This document shows positions 8,951 through 20,697 of a DNA stretch of 64,000 bases, one piece after another; the first letter of the stretch is position 1; each line of letters starts with the position of its first letter. The position numbers were made by a program, and so were the translations under genes. Below the pieces are notes generated by a model. It was given only the letters and a program-made list of their open reading frames with translations, was not told the DNA's origin and ran no database searches. Source of the stretch: Austropuccinia psidii (lineage: Eukaryota > Basidiomycota > Pucciniomycetes > Pucciniales > Sphaerophragmiaceae); the NCBI GenBank assembly GCA_023105745.1, contig JALGQZ010000011.1, forward strand, positions 18,192,975-18,256,974. The letters run 5' to 3'.

Positions 8951-11454
8951 ATCTGTTCCTAGTAAAAACCCTTGGATGTGGGCATCTTCAAGCACTAAAA
9001 ACTCTGGGTTGAGTCTGATATTACCCTTCCTGTGGGGTATAATTATCTCTTTGATAATTGTCCCAATGGAAGTCATCTTCCCTGATGCACTTTTGAAGTT
9101 CTTTGCCTTAGTGGGCAAGAGCTGTTTTTCCCAGTTTGGGAAGTGGTTATCCAGATAATTTCTGGCCACTATGGAGCAATGTGCTCCACTGTCAATGATC
9201 AGTGGGTGCTGAGCATTGTCAATACATACAGTCATTTTTGTGGCTGTTCCATGTATATATGCCATTCCTTTGGTTGGTGTAACCAGGAATGTTTGTGCAT
9301 CTTGTGTGTGTTTACACAAGTTCTTGTTGGCAGTGTCTTGTGGCATGCCTGCTTCCAACTGTATATCCTGGATTTCTAGTGGGGTTTCCTCTTGGTATTC
9401 GACTAGAAATTCCTCTCTTGGGTCTTGATCATCATCAGATGGTTCTCTGATGGCATCTCCCATAGAGTCTGATTCAGAATCCTCTGTTGGAGGTTCTTCT
9501 TCAGGGACTTTTTCTATAGCATAGACTTTTTTCTTTGCCTTTGGACAGTTGTTGGCATAGTGGTCTGTTGAACCACAATTGTGACAAGAATTCTTCTTCC
9601 TTGCCACTTCTGTCACTCTTTCTCTGGGTTTGGCTTTAAACTCCACCCTGAAAGGTTGTTTCTCCTTGAAACTACTGCTTCTATATGGGGTGAATTTCCC
9701 TATATTAGTCCTTTTCCTTATGTCTTGTAAGGTATTGGCTATGTCATCTAGAGTGCAATTTTGGTTGCATCTGCATTTCACTGCATGCTCTAATTCTCCT
9801 GGAAGTTGTGTCAGAAGTCTGTGATTCCTCATCTGGATGTTCATCTGAGGATCAATGGCTTTAAGTCTTTTAGACTGTCTAACACACCACTCATATGGAT
9901 CTTTGTCCACAGAGTATTTGTCATTTTTAAATGACATGGTCTTTTGCCATATCCAAGTTCCATTACTGTACTTTTGAATTATTTGACTCTTCCACCATGG
10001 CCAGTTTCTTCTGCCATGGATTTCTTTCATTTCTGTGTACCATATACTTGCATGACCTTTAAATGCAGTATTCAGTCTAGCAGTAATCCAGTAATCTGGT
10101 ATTCTGGGTACATCAATGAAGAGTCCATCAATATAATCTATGAGTTCCATATGATCATATTCTCCTGATCCAGAGAATTTGGGCCATCTTGAGGCCTCAG
10201 GAAGCTGTTTCAGGGCTTCCTTTTCTGAATAAGACATGCCATCTCCATCCTTGTATTGTGATGGAGATCTTGTCTTATTCAACAACATGGCATCTGGTTT
10301 GATGTCATCTTGTTGATATGGATTATTCATAGCTTGGCCTTGTGGTTGAGGCTTCAAGATATGGTAGGCATTAAACAATTTGTTAATGTCTTGATCCAGA
10401 CACTCCCTGTCCCTTGTGCTGTGGTGTTGTTCTTCAAATACTTGGTTCAGTCTTTTGTTGGATTCTTCAGAGGCTTTTCTCAGTTGAGCATATCCTTCTT
10501 GAAGATTCTTAACTATTTGTTCCAAGGAGGATTGAGTTTGTCTCATCCTCTCTTGGCTAGCTTTAATTTCTGCAAATTGCTTTGCAGATTGTTCAGCATA
10601 TTGGGACACTTGTAACCACAGTGTATCACTGTTGATGTTACTCTCAGATGTGACAATGTTATTTTCAGTCTGAGTGGGGGTAATGTTTCTATTACTAGGA
10701 CTACTGATTCTAGAGTGGTTTACAACTACTTCTGGTTCTTGTGTACTTCCTTTACCAAATCTAACAGCTTCTGGATCATGGGGTCTGACTCTTTCCTCCT
10801 CTGGTTGAAGGAGGTTTTGTTCTTGCCCTTGTTTCCTTGTCTTCTCCTGGAAACTTCCTGGAATTGTGAAAAATAGTGACTCTTGGCCTATGATCTGCTG
10901 GTTTCTGAATGGTGTGAAGCCACTGGAGAGCTGATTTGGCCTGCTCCTTGTGAACCTGAAGGAATCTGAGTAGGCCCTGTATGGGTCAACTGTTCTTCTA
11001 TAGCTAGGATAGTGGCTTGATTCTCCCTTATCCTCTGTGCCCTTGCCTCCAGGAGTCTGTGCTGCCTGGTAGGATTCCAACCCTTGGTGATTACCATAAG
11101 GTCTTTGAAGTCTATCTCTTTGAGACAGATCTTCTGGCAACTTGATCCCAGTTCAGCCCAGTGAGTTGCTAGGTTGAACCTCTTGTTGTCCATGCTCCAT
11201 TGAAATCAATCTTTGAGGAGTTGGTGGATCTGAAGAACTTGATCCATATCCTTCCAGTCCTCTGGTTTGAGGTTTCTGTTGAATTGGAGTGTGAATGGCA
11301 AGGTTGATATTCTCTCCCTCATTGTTTTGCCATCCACCACTGTGTCCAGGGTGTCCTCTTTCAGGTCTTCTGGTTCTGGTCAATCCTCCTCTATCCTCTG
11401 GTTGGTTCCTTTGGAAGCCAAGGGCTCTGAGGTATACAGGGGACATATCAGTGT
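8951..11454 (-). pseudogene. gag-protease (element B)
   Basis: Gag of about 600 residues then protease. The ATG of MSPVYLR is at 11444-11446, but the frame is also open upstream through the predicted intron junction at 11454. A Gln-rich coiled-coil-like segment precedes the capsid core (WPWWKSQIIQKY). The zinc knuckle has C-X2-C-X4-H-X4-C spacing (CHNCGSTDHYANNC) and the protease has IIDSGAHCS. A TGA at 11153-11155 (Arg codon in B') splits gag. At about 8951 a 23-bp deletion relative to B' removes the codons after LLGTDY and shifts the frame. Confidence 0.9.
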
Positions 11455-11494
11455 CTGCAAACAGTCAACAACTTTATGTTCTTAGGGTATTTAC
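11455..11494 (-). other. Predicted 40-nt intron at the gag start (B)
   Basis: Sense sequence begins GTAAATACCC and ends CTGTTTGCAG. Splicing joins a 300-nt leader exon (one base of overhang, G) to AC ACT GAT ATG, which is in frame with gag. Unspliced, the exon frame stops at once. In B' the donor is kept but the acceptor GCAG is changed to TCAA. 40 nt is short for an intron, so RNA evidence is needed. Confidence 0.5.
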
Positions 11495-11794
11495 CTTTGA
11501 CTGCTCCTTGTACAAATCTATTGTCTGCTGATTTGGGCAGTTTGCCTTTGGAAGTTACAACTGGGTTAATAATTGTAATCTTCCCTGTACAAGTGGTTAA
11601 GGTTGGTTTACCTTGTATTGATGCAGAGTTTCATGGTTTTCTACTTCTCTGAGTGGCTATTGGTGTCCACTTCTTGGCTGTGATGAGGCCTTCACTGTGC
11701 CTCTTTCCTTTGCCCTTGCTGCCCTCTGGTTCTGAGGGTGTCACTGGTGTGTTGGCCTGTGACTGGGTCTCAAGTGGGATAAAATTTTCTTCCA
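11495..11794 (-). pseudogene. Leader exon of element B (300 nt)
   Basis: Open segment bounded by TTTATTTCAG before 11794 and GTAAAT after 11495, exactly 300 nt as in B' (22721-23020). It encodes a Ser/Thr/Lys-rich, unrecognised N-terminal extension of Gag starting with the bases TG GAA GAA. An upstream exon ending in A (12342) would complete an ATG. This copy has a TGA where B' has a Gln codon, so it is broken. Confidence 0.55.
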
Positions 11795-12391
11795 CTGAAA
11801 TAAAAGCAGGAAAAGGAGGGCTTATGTCAGTTAAGACTTCTCAAAAAATGCTGGTTTTGCACGTCTGAGATTGGCCTCTGGGCTTGTATGTTACTACAAT
11901 GTGCCCTGTATAATGACAGTGTAATTGAATCAACAATTCCACATCAGAATTACAGCTTTTTGTTACCCTGTCACACTGTTTGTGTGTCAGTATCCCTCAG
12001 AAACACTTGTGGTTTTCAAGTGTATTCTGTACAAGTGGTTTTGTATAAGTGTTATTGAGTTAACAATACACTTAACCACGCCTCAACTGATGGTTTTTCA
12101 GTCAGAGGTGTCCTTATTCAGTCAAGAATACAGGACTTATTGATGGCTTATGTGTCTTTATATACAAAACACGCCAAAAATAGTTTTATTCAGTGGGTAT
12201 TAACCACGTGAATAATACTCTTATAATATGAGTATATATAAAAAAGGATAAATATATATAAAATATATATTTAAATAGAGAAATTACGCCTAAAAAAGAT
12301 AAAAAACTTATCAATAAGTCATAAAAAGAGAAAAGACTTACTTTACAAGGTCCAAAAAAAAAAGGTTAAAAACATGGCCAGGCCCCCAAAA
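11795..12391 (-). other. 5' leader with predicted 547-nt intron (B)
   Basis: Region between the 5' LTR and the leader exon. A GTAAGT donor follows A at 12342/12341, and the acceptor ends at 11795. No gene is seen. The intron would start about 50 nt downstream of the LTR, so the primer-binding site stays in the first exon. Confidence 0.5.
12376..12388 (-). other. Putative primer-binding site (tRNA-Pro-like)
   Basis: Sense TGGGGGCCTGGCC begins three bases after the LTR end. Its first seven bases match the start of a classical tRNA-Pro primer-binding site; the rest would need the matching rust tRNA to check. B' has the same site at 22130-22142 and element C a close variant at 58495-58507. Confidence 0.5.
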
Positions 12392-13771
12392 TGTCAGGAT
12401 GAAATTATGAAAGAGTGGTAATGTAGGCTATTTACAACTCAAACTATGTTTGTGACACAGTAAAAATGCTTTAAGAAGGTTTTGAGATGATTAAGAATAA
12501 ATTTAAAGGGCTTTATTATAGTGGTTATAGTGGTGGTGAGCGCTGTTGAAAGCCCTGGGTGCAGCTTTATCTGTTGGGTTACAATAATAAAAGACTACAA
12601 TAATTAAAACTTATAATTATACCTGATTATTAACCAAGAGTAAAACTGTTTTTGACAGTTTACTACGTAGGTTATTCAAGAGCGGGATGAGGAAAGGCTT
12701 TTGGCTGTGAAAAACCCTCCTTTTATCCTGAAATTGAGGTGGAAAGGCTGCTAGACCTTTCCACGTAGAGGAAGTGAAGTTTTTTCACTCTCTATGACAG
12801 GCTTGTGGTTTGCAAACAGCCTTTATGCTCTGTATTGGGCTCAGATAAGGTTTTGAAACCACATCTTGGTGGTTTTCACCAATACAGGGGGAAATTTTTC
12901 ATCTGGGGGCCTCACAGCCTGATTCTGACGTGTATGACACGTAGAATGCTGTACAGAAACTGTATGGGACCCCAGTATTGACTGACATATGAGGTATTGA
13001 ATTAAAAACATGCTTCTTTGTCTATTTTACACCTCATACTCATGGTTATGGGATATTATCCCATGGTAAGGGTGTATATGACAGCAGGTGGGATTTTGAC
13101 CTTAAAATGGTCATAACTCTGTCAGTTCTTCAGATATCAAGCTCAAAATTGGTTCATTGAATAGCTCTGTATGAGCTCTACACAATGGTACCCAACTTGA
13201 CATGGTTATCATTACATATGACAAAGTTATTTAAGCTTGTTTGGCCAATAACTTCTGTTGTAGTTGAGCTATGAGGAAATTGATGGCACCATCAGATAGC
13301 CCTGATTGTGCTATTTTCAAAAAGACCCCACTTTAAGTATCTCACACTAAAACTGTAAAAGTTAGATGAGAGGTGAATGTTTTGTTCACCCTTATTTGGT
13401 CTGAATTTGACCATAACTCAAGTAATACTGGTGCTAGCTCAGTTTGGCTAGCACCATTAGATAGCCCTGGCTTAGAGCTTCATTTTGAATACCCATTTGA
13501 TGGGGTTATGCCTCTCCTTCTAGATTTTAGATGAGAGGTGAAAATTAAGGTTTATGCCCAGCAATAACTTTGGGCAGGAATAACTTTGTTATTTCTTGTC
13601 CTATGGTGATGGGACTTATATTTTCAGAAAGAGGTGAGCTTCCTCTTTCTTTTGATACCTTTTGAGCTAATTTGGCTCAGCTCCATGTTTTGGTGGTATT
13701 TTGGCTATACCATTGGTTTATGGTATTTTGGCTGTCATGCTTGTGCTCTGGTTTTGAGTCACAGGCTGACA
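12392..13771 (-). repeat. 5' LTR of element B (1,380 bp)
   Basis: Sense start TGTCAGCCTG at 13771, end TCATCCTGACA at 12392, with terminal TGTCA/TGACA inverted repeats. Homologous to 20698-22126 and 30771-32139. It is inserted in the A-like LTR fragment to its right; the flank ends in GCGCAT. Confidence 0.92.
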
Positions 13772-14093
13772 ATGCGCAAATGTGCAAAATGAGCAGAAAT
13801 GCGCAAATGGGCATTATTAGTTAAAATGGCCAAAACAGCAATTTGGGCCATTTCCCCTGGTCTTGAGGGAAATGACCAGATATACCCAATTGGGCATAAA
13901 TTGCTGCCATGGCTTCTGGAGTGAGGTGAAGGTCCATGAAGGCCCCAAAAGGCAAATGGCCATAAATGGTCCATAAGATGATGAAGTGGCCATATTGGCC
14001 ACTGGTGATGGATATGGCCAATTGGCCATAAAAGGACTGTGGCTTGATATGCCATATGGGGATCCAAGGAGGTGAATTGCCATGGTTGTGACA
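13772..14093 (-). repeat. Fragment of an A-like LTR (F), first 322 bp
   Basis: Sense start TGTCACAACC at 14093 matches the LTR start of A and A'. The fragment is rich in GGCCA/TGGCC words like those LTRs and ends in a run of GCGCA-type words where element B has inserted. The B' right flank (32140 onward) carries a very similar GCGCA-rich run, so this LTR subtype is the one seen at the 5' end of A'. Confidence 0.75.
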
Positions 14094-15777
14094 CAGGGGA
14101 AGCAGTTTAGTGTAATGCTGAGGACCTCTTGAGTCTTCAAGCTTATTTAATATCCCAAGGGCAATATGAGTTGAGTGTTGTAAATTATTATTTTGATACA
14201 TCATGTTAAGTAAGACCTGAGTCCACAATTAATGCAGTTGAGTAACCCTCCAGTCCATAAATCTTTCCCAATGATTCTTGAATTCCAAATGGGTTTCAAT
14301 ACAGAATCAAATAAATGGCCAAGCTCTTGTGTTGTGTAAAGGTCAATCAATAATGATCTCTTGATTTTTTATAATCAATCTTCATTTTCAGTTTTCTTAA
14401 TAATTTATCTCTGAATAAATACTTTTTCAATTCTGTTGTTATTCTTGGAAATGTTTTCTTTTGGCTCTTATGTAATCCTAAGCTATACATGTTATAAAAA
14501 AATGAAAAATAAAAAATTCTAACAATAATATGATTTACAATTGATTTCAATATTAATTTATTGATATTTTTTTATAATAATATTTTTTTGGATTAAGGCC
14601 CCCCTCACCATTTAAAAATCTTGAGTTGATTTCCAAATTTTGAAAAGGATATATCCTCATTCCCCCAGAACTTTCACTATAAGGGATAGTGTAAGAAATA
14701 AGCTTACCCACCCCTTATTTTTTATAGTGATTTTGATAATAATGAATAATAATACAGTATGATCACATAATTTCTTTTTTAAATCGGACTGAATAGTATT
14801 ATGTTGTTTGCTTTTAGGTATAAAATAAGCTAAAAATTTATATAACTGATTAAATATCACTCTTCAAAAGAAATAATCCTGAATCACAATCAAGATCATG
14901 GAACTGTTTGGTTGAAGGTGGTAATTTGTGTCAATCAGTAAAAATTGGTGCTCTTGATAGTATTTATAATTAATATTACATAATTTAATCATCATAATTT
15001 GAGTCCTTTATTCATATAATGACCATTATGATGCCACAAATCTTTTATTTTAGGAATCGTCATTGTGAATCAGTCTTCATTTCAAGTCCATCCCCTTTAT
15101 GTTTCAGATTTGCTGGTATCCATAAATGCATTTGAGCTGTTAAAATAATATAAACAGTGAAAAATAAAATTTGTACAATTTTAAAAAACTCTTGTTTGCT
15201 TTGGGCAGGCTTTTTAAATTCCATTTTGAAGAAATAGCACATTGAGGTGTTATTAATATTTAAATGCCCCAAATTATGTCATCAATTTATGATTTCTTAA
15301 TATCAATCACTCATTCAAGTTCAATTAATGTCTTCATGGCCCAAATAATTCTTATTTTAAAACAAGCTCCAATCACTTTCTTGTAATTGAATAAATATTT
15401 TAAAAAAATTGATCATTTTAAAAAAATAACTTGATGTAGAGTTTTTTTATTTATTATTATTATTGAGTTGAAAAATCAAGCTAATTAATGTCTCTTGTTC
15501 TAATAGTAGGAAAATTATAATAAATATATATAATAAACAGAATATTCCTGAGCTCATGAATGGGATATGACCCTAATGCTTAGTGAAAAGAAATGAATGA
15601 ATTTGAAATAAAAAAGAAGGTTTAAAAGGTTTAATTAAATCAATCTCTCTAATTCTTGTTTATAATGAAATAAAATTAGAAAAAAGAAGAAATATAACCT
15701 CAGGTATTTTATAGTCTTGCATAGGACTTATCCTCCTTTGATAGTCCTTGTTCAATCTGTTTGAATACTTCAAATAG
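14094..15777. other. AT-rich non-coding stretch
   Basis: No convincing gene. Three 67-70 codon open stretches on the minus strand (14347-14550, 14657-14860, 15060-15272) are low-complexity and mutually dissimilar, and I do not call them. A 19-mer, AAAATAATATAAACAGTGA, near 15140 recurs near 16705, so this stretch may be an older extension of the neighbouring hairpin array. Confidence 0.6.
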
Positions 15778-16884
15778 GCAGTTTATGTTCTTTCCAAGGA
15801 CCATTTGCCGCTTTTTGGGGATGCTTGTTGACAATTTGATTGGGCAGTTTATGGTCTTTCCAAGGATCATTGGTTGATTGTTTTTCCTTTTGAGTCCTTG
15901 TTGAGAATTTTTGGTGTTCAGTTTATGATCTTTGCAAGGACTATTATTTGATTTTTTTGTTGATATTCTTGTCGATATTCTGATGAATTTCTTGATCTTT
16001 GAAGGGGCAGTTTATTATGGTTGTGTATTTTGAGACCTTTTTGAGAATTTTAGTGGGCATTTTGAGGTCTTGCCAAAGACCATTGGTTGCTTGGTTTTTA
16101 TTTATGTTGATACTTTTGGTTTTAATGACATTTGATTTATCTTCAAAGCCAAATTGTATAATTAGTTCAAACAGTTTATATTCTTAATGAGGACTCCTTT
16201 TCACTATAAAAGCACTTCTAAGCTTATAAAATAAGGGAACACTTTTCATTATGAAAACCTGTAGCATTCAAAATCAAATATGTCAGTATGATATATTAGA
16301 AAACACAAAAATAAAAATAAAAATAGCAGTTTAAAGCCTTGCTTGGGGCTATTATTTTTAGATCCATTTGCTTATTTATAGTTCCTTTTTAATATTTGTT
16401 GTTTTTTGTTCTAACACCTGTAAAATCCAAGATAAGAAATGTCAGATAAAGTCATAATTTATAAAAAAAGAATAAAGACAGAATTTCGCTTTTAAGCCTT
16501 GATGAGGGAATTTTTTATTTATGCCCTGTAGCCCATCAAAAATGAAATATGTCAGTTTAATTTAATATCCAATATACAAAAGGTATGAAAAAATAAAATA
16601 AAATAAGAAGTTTATAGCCATACTGAGGCTCTTTTTTTATTTATTTCATTATTTTATTACACTGGAAATACTGAAATTTCAGTAAAATAAAGAATCAGTA
16701 ATTAAAAATAATATAAACAGTGATATTGAGCAGTTTAATGCCTTGCTCAGGGCATGCATTGTTATGTATGCCCTGTAGCATAAAAAAGAAACAAATTATT
16801 AGTAGCTATACAGAAATAAAATCGGATAAGTCAGAACTATAATTTAGAAAAGGCACAAGCAGTTTAAAGCCTTTCTGGGGGCTT
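15778..16884. repeat. Degenerate array of box-plus-hairpin units
   Basis: About eleven units spaced roughly 60-140 bp apart, each with a GCAGTTTA-like box followed at once by a short inverted repeat. Boxes start near 15778, 15844, 15918, 16007, 16053, 16170, 16325, 16485, 16607, 16729 and 16859. Early units carry GTTCTT-TCC-AAGGAC or GGTCTT-GCCA-AAGACC stems; later units carry AGCCTT-GCTT-GGGGCT, TGCCTT-GCTC-AGGGCA or AAGCCTT-TCTG-GGGGCTT stems. Several stem positions change in a paired or G-T-tolerated way. No coding potential. Origin unknown: decayed satellite or a structured-RNA array. Confidence 0.6.
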
Positions 16885-19800
16885 TTTTTATTTGGTTTTT
16901 TTTGTTGACAATTTTTACAGCCTTTTGAAGCTGAAATTACGTCATTTGAAGTTAGCCCCTTGTTTAGCTCTTGACCCCATTTATTCTAAGGGCTTCAGTG
17001 CATAAATTATGATATTTTCAATGAGCTCGGTTGGATTAGTTTTGGCCTCTGGGTGTCCTAGGATCTTCATGAAAATCAGTTCATCAACATGCTAGTTCAT
17101 TCACCCTTTACCAGGCCTGAAATTTGATAAGGTGACATGGTTCATTTGTAAGTGTCTTGGAGAGCCACTTTATCATGCACTAAGCCACTTATGGTGGTTT
17201 GTTCTTTGGTCATTTGGTCTTGAAGGCCATTTATTGTGGCTAGAGATTTCCTTGGGGTACTTGCAATACAGTAGGGTTGGGTTTTTTTAGTGCTGTTATG
17301 CGTGCTATTACACCTTCAGAGTGGATACAAGAACGTTGGTTGGCCTGTTTTACTATTAGTAGGTTACTAAGGATTAAGTATACCTCTAGTGATACTTAAA
17401 CCTGCTTTGGCCTAGTCTGTTCTCAAGGTAAAAAAGGCTGTAACACCATTCAAGGGCTTACTACCCTGTAAGGCTTTACACCCCATTGGTTGGTTGTATT
17501 TAGGCTGTTAGGGGTGTTATTACACCTTTACAGAGCTTAGATTGAGTTCGGGTGGCTGATTTGGTAGGCAGAAGGTATCTACACCCTCAGCTGTGATGTG
17601 AGCTAAGTAGGATTGTTTCACTCTTGATGGATGTTCCACAACCATTCCTTGGATTACATATCAATTGCATTTGGTTTCCAGGTTCTGCGAGTATTCAATG
17701 AGGTCCCGTGTGATCCCAATAAGATTGGTTGGTGTTGGCCATCATAAAAATCGCAATTCCTTGCTCAATCCGCTGCTGAATGTTGTCTGAGGCCATCTTG
17801 TCTTACAGGGTTATTTCTTCTTGCAGCCACTAGAAGTCACATGTCAATGATGTGAGAATTCTGGCTTTCATTGTTCAGTTATCAATTATTATTCTTTTTG
17901 AAACTTTCCGTTCAGCTATTTTTATTTAATTCAACTGATGTATGTGCGATATGGACTTCACATCCTAATCTGAAAGGCCAGGTAACATTTCTCCTACATG
18001 GTAGTAAGAAGGAAATATAACCTTCATTAGTACATCGCCTGAGTCAACCTCCAATATTAGAATGAGTAATACAGTTTCATTGTTGGTTGAGGTGGCAAAG
18101 AGTCGGTACTTTGCATTATTTTTATTTATATTGGAAGTGTACCTCTAGTAATACGTAGCTAAAAAGGTGTATTTTTTTGTCAGCAAATATGGTAGAAAGT
18201 CTCAAGCTAAAATGAAAGATCTAATTTTCTTGAATGCATTCAGCTTCTTGTTCCATCTAGTCATTGCCAATGGCTCTGGGGTTAATTTTAGGCGTTTAGC
18301 TTTCATTTACTGGTAATAATACATACATTGAGATAGTGTGATAGAGATTGACAGATCTCTTATCTTGTGAGGCAGATGGTGTTATTCAGGCTGTGTTACA
18401 GGTATAAGTAGCATGGAAATCAAATTCGATCACCGCCTTTTCTTTATAAACTGTGCTCTAGTTGAAATACTAATCTCATCACAAAAAAGAATTTAAATAG
18501 GCTGATTTGTACCCAATTGTGATTGGATATCCCCTACTTGGCTTTGGGTGGAACGGAGCATGCATGTTGGATTCAGCTCCTCTGTAAGATTTTAAGAGGC
18601 TTTTTGAATCCAATAACACAATTGCGATCATTCCTTTTTATGTGGTGTTTTAGTAGGGATTGTCTATGAGTCTGAAATACAGTTTGTCTGCATATTTCCC
18701 TTTACAGGCTTATTAAAGTCCACCTGAAGTGGGTTGTTCTAGGCCTATCAATTACCGTTTGAAGCTACTGCCTGAGAGTAAGCATGCAATGCTTATCAAT
18801 ACCCCCCTCTCTGGTCCTAAAAGTCCTTCTCTCTTTTTTTGTTTGCCTTTTTTTAAAAATAATAATAATAATCATCAAGAAATAAAAAAATGGAGATATA
18901 AAAGAATTTTCAAATATAAAACTTGCGTCACTCTAATCAAAATTGGTTTGCCTCTCAATATAAATAAAATTCAACCATTTAGGTGACTAGAAGTACCAAT
19001 CAGTTTATATAATGAATTGAATAAAATTATTTAGGTTGAGTGATACCGCTCAAATACTTTCTAAGAGAAACTCCGTGCAATCAAAAATTAAATTTAGCTA
19101 TTGAGCCAACTCTAATGAAGCAGGTTAATCTTGTCTTCCCTTTAAATCAAAAATAAATACATAGTCTAATTTTGTTTGATAATTGTTCAGTCAGGGTTTG
19201 AGAACCTTGAAATCAAAACTACAGTTAAACAATCTTTTTTTTTTGAAAGTTCTAATTTACAATGCCTTGAACCCCATTTGTATGTTAAGTTTTGTTGGTT
19301 TTGGTCCTTGTGCTTGATCGCTGCTTTTTGATTTGAATGTTATTTTTAGTCACCAAAATTGACTTTTTTGTTTTTTTTGGTGAGGTTTTTTTATTTATCA
19401 GGGCTTGGAGACCCAAAGATAACTCCATTGAGTTGATAGTTGAGTGGATAGGTTGACTATCTAGAATAAATTCAACAAAATAGACAATTAATTTTGCTCT
19501 TTTTTTTATTTTATGATAAAATAAAGAATAAAATAAAGATAAAAGTAAAATTAACAAAAAAAATAAATTATAAAAGCATTAAAATAATAAAATAATAAGA
19601 TGAATTAATAATAAAGCTGAAATGATAGTCTGCCATTAATTTTCTGATTTTCCCATCAGTATTTTTTATCTTTTGAGCACCTCCAGATGATAATTATGCT
19701 AAGTAAAATTAATATAAGATTATTTTTTTTAAACACAATTTATTGAATTATTTGAGATATATGTTTCATTCTTTTATATAAGAAATCAAATATGAATAAC

Positions 19801-20020
19801 ATGTAAGTTTTAGTTTTTATTTATCACCTAGAGTGATCTGGTTTGAAACTAATTATTATTATTGTTTGCTTGTTTTTTGATTTTTTTTATTTATATTTCT
19901 TTTAAACTAATTTTAGATGGGGAACTAGCTATCAAAACAACCCAATAAGCTATAAGAAAAAACTACAGAATTGAGGACTTAGCAGGTGAGGTTTTATTCT
20001 TTTTTTTTTAATTAATTCAA
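16885..20020. other. AT-rich intergenic DNA, no gene seen
   Basis: About 3.1 kb without supportable coding sequence. The words GTTATTACACC/TGTAACACC recur between 17290 and 17530, and a TACCTCTAGT(G/A)ATAC word occurs near 17378 and 18143, hinting at old decayed repeats. Long A/T runs dominate 18800-20000. Confidence 0.55.
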
Positions 20021-20580
20021 TTAATTCCTTTGACCAAGAATTTTATTTACTAATTCATGCTTGATGAAATTTCCTCCCCTCCATTTTTCTGTTTTATGAC
20101 TTTTGAAAAGGTATCGTTGACAGAAGAAGTCCCAATCTTCTGTATTGAAGCTAGTTGAACCACTTTTAAGACTAAGGATTTCTGGTATAAGTGTTTCTTC
20201 CCATTTATAGTCCCATGTGGAACTTTCTACATTATAATTTCTTGAGATTTGGCTAATTTTTCCTTTTCTAATTTTCAAATCCTGGAGTTTGAACCAGTCT
20301 TGGCCTTCCCAGGTCCTCCAAAAATTGATTTCCTGAGGTGTTCATCCATGTGGAATATTTCATTCCAGTATTGGTTTTCAAGGTTGCCTTCAATTCCATC
20401 GCAGGTCAATAGCTCCAAGAATTCATATTTGGTGAGGTTGACTCCAGGCAATCCTTGCCATGGATGAGGAATGACAATTGCTGATGTTGTTTTTTTTGAA
20501 CAATTTCCTAAAACTCAATATATGGAAGGATTATTGTGGAGATATCTGGACAGGGTTCAGGTTTTGTTTGTAAGAACAAT
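20021..20580 (-). pseudogene. Unrecognised coding relic
   Basis: Two overlapping frames give a continuous coding-like segment of about 180 codons with normal amino-acid variety: a part with PWQGLPGVNLTKYEFLELL followed by QYWNEIFHMDEHLRK, a frameshift near 20275, then a part with ESSTWDYKWEETLIPEIL and EDWDFFCQRYLF ending at a stop at 20021. A second frame break lies near 20510. It differs from all the gypsy families here. I do not recognise the family; it could be a decayed host gene or part of another transposon. B' is inserted about 120 bp away. Confidence 0.5.
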
Positions 20581-20697
20581 TCAAGATATTCACTTTCTTC
20601 TTGGGGATTATTGTCATTGGCAAAGACTTCTTTTTCTTCTATGCATGTATTTGGTGGATTTTGATTTGCTTAAGTTATGAAGAATTAAAGAAATATT

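Larger units (their letters stand above)
7341..13771 (-). mobile_element. Gypsy element B, 5' part, interrupted by A
   Basis: Ty3/gypsy element encoding gag-pol in one frame, read right to left: 5' LTR, primer-binding site, leader exon, gag, protease, RT and RNase H up to the insertion of A at 7340. The integrase half lies beyond the window on the far side of A. It is a sister of B' at 20698-32139 in opposite orientation. It is inactive through several nonsense codons, a 23-bp deletion and the A insertion. Confidence 0.9.

Noticed and set aside
7341..13771. Possibility that element B is a functional element
   Set aside because: Several in-frame stops, a 23-bp frameshifting deletion and the insertion of A rule it out.
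14347..15272. Three minus-strand frames of 67-70 codons
   Set aside because: Low-complexity AT-driven frames without shared motifs, start context or conservation.
15778..16884. CRISPR-like array
   Set aside because: Units are imperfect, spacers are not unique sequence of constant length, and the context is eukaryotic.
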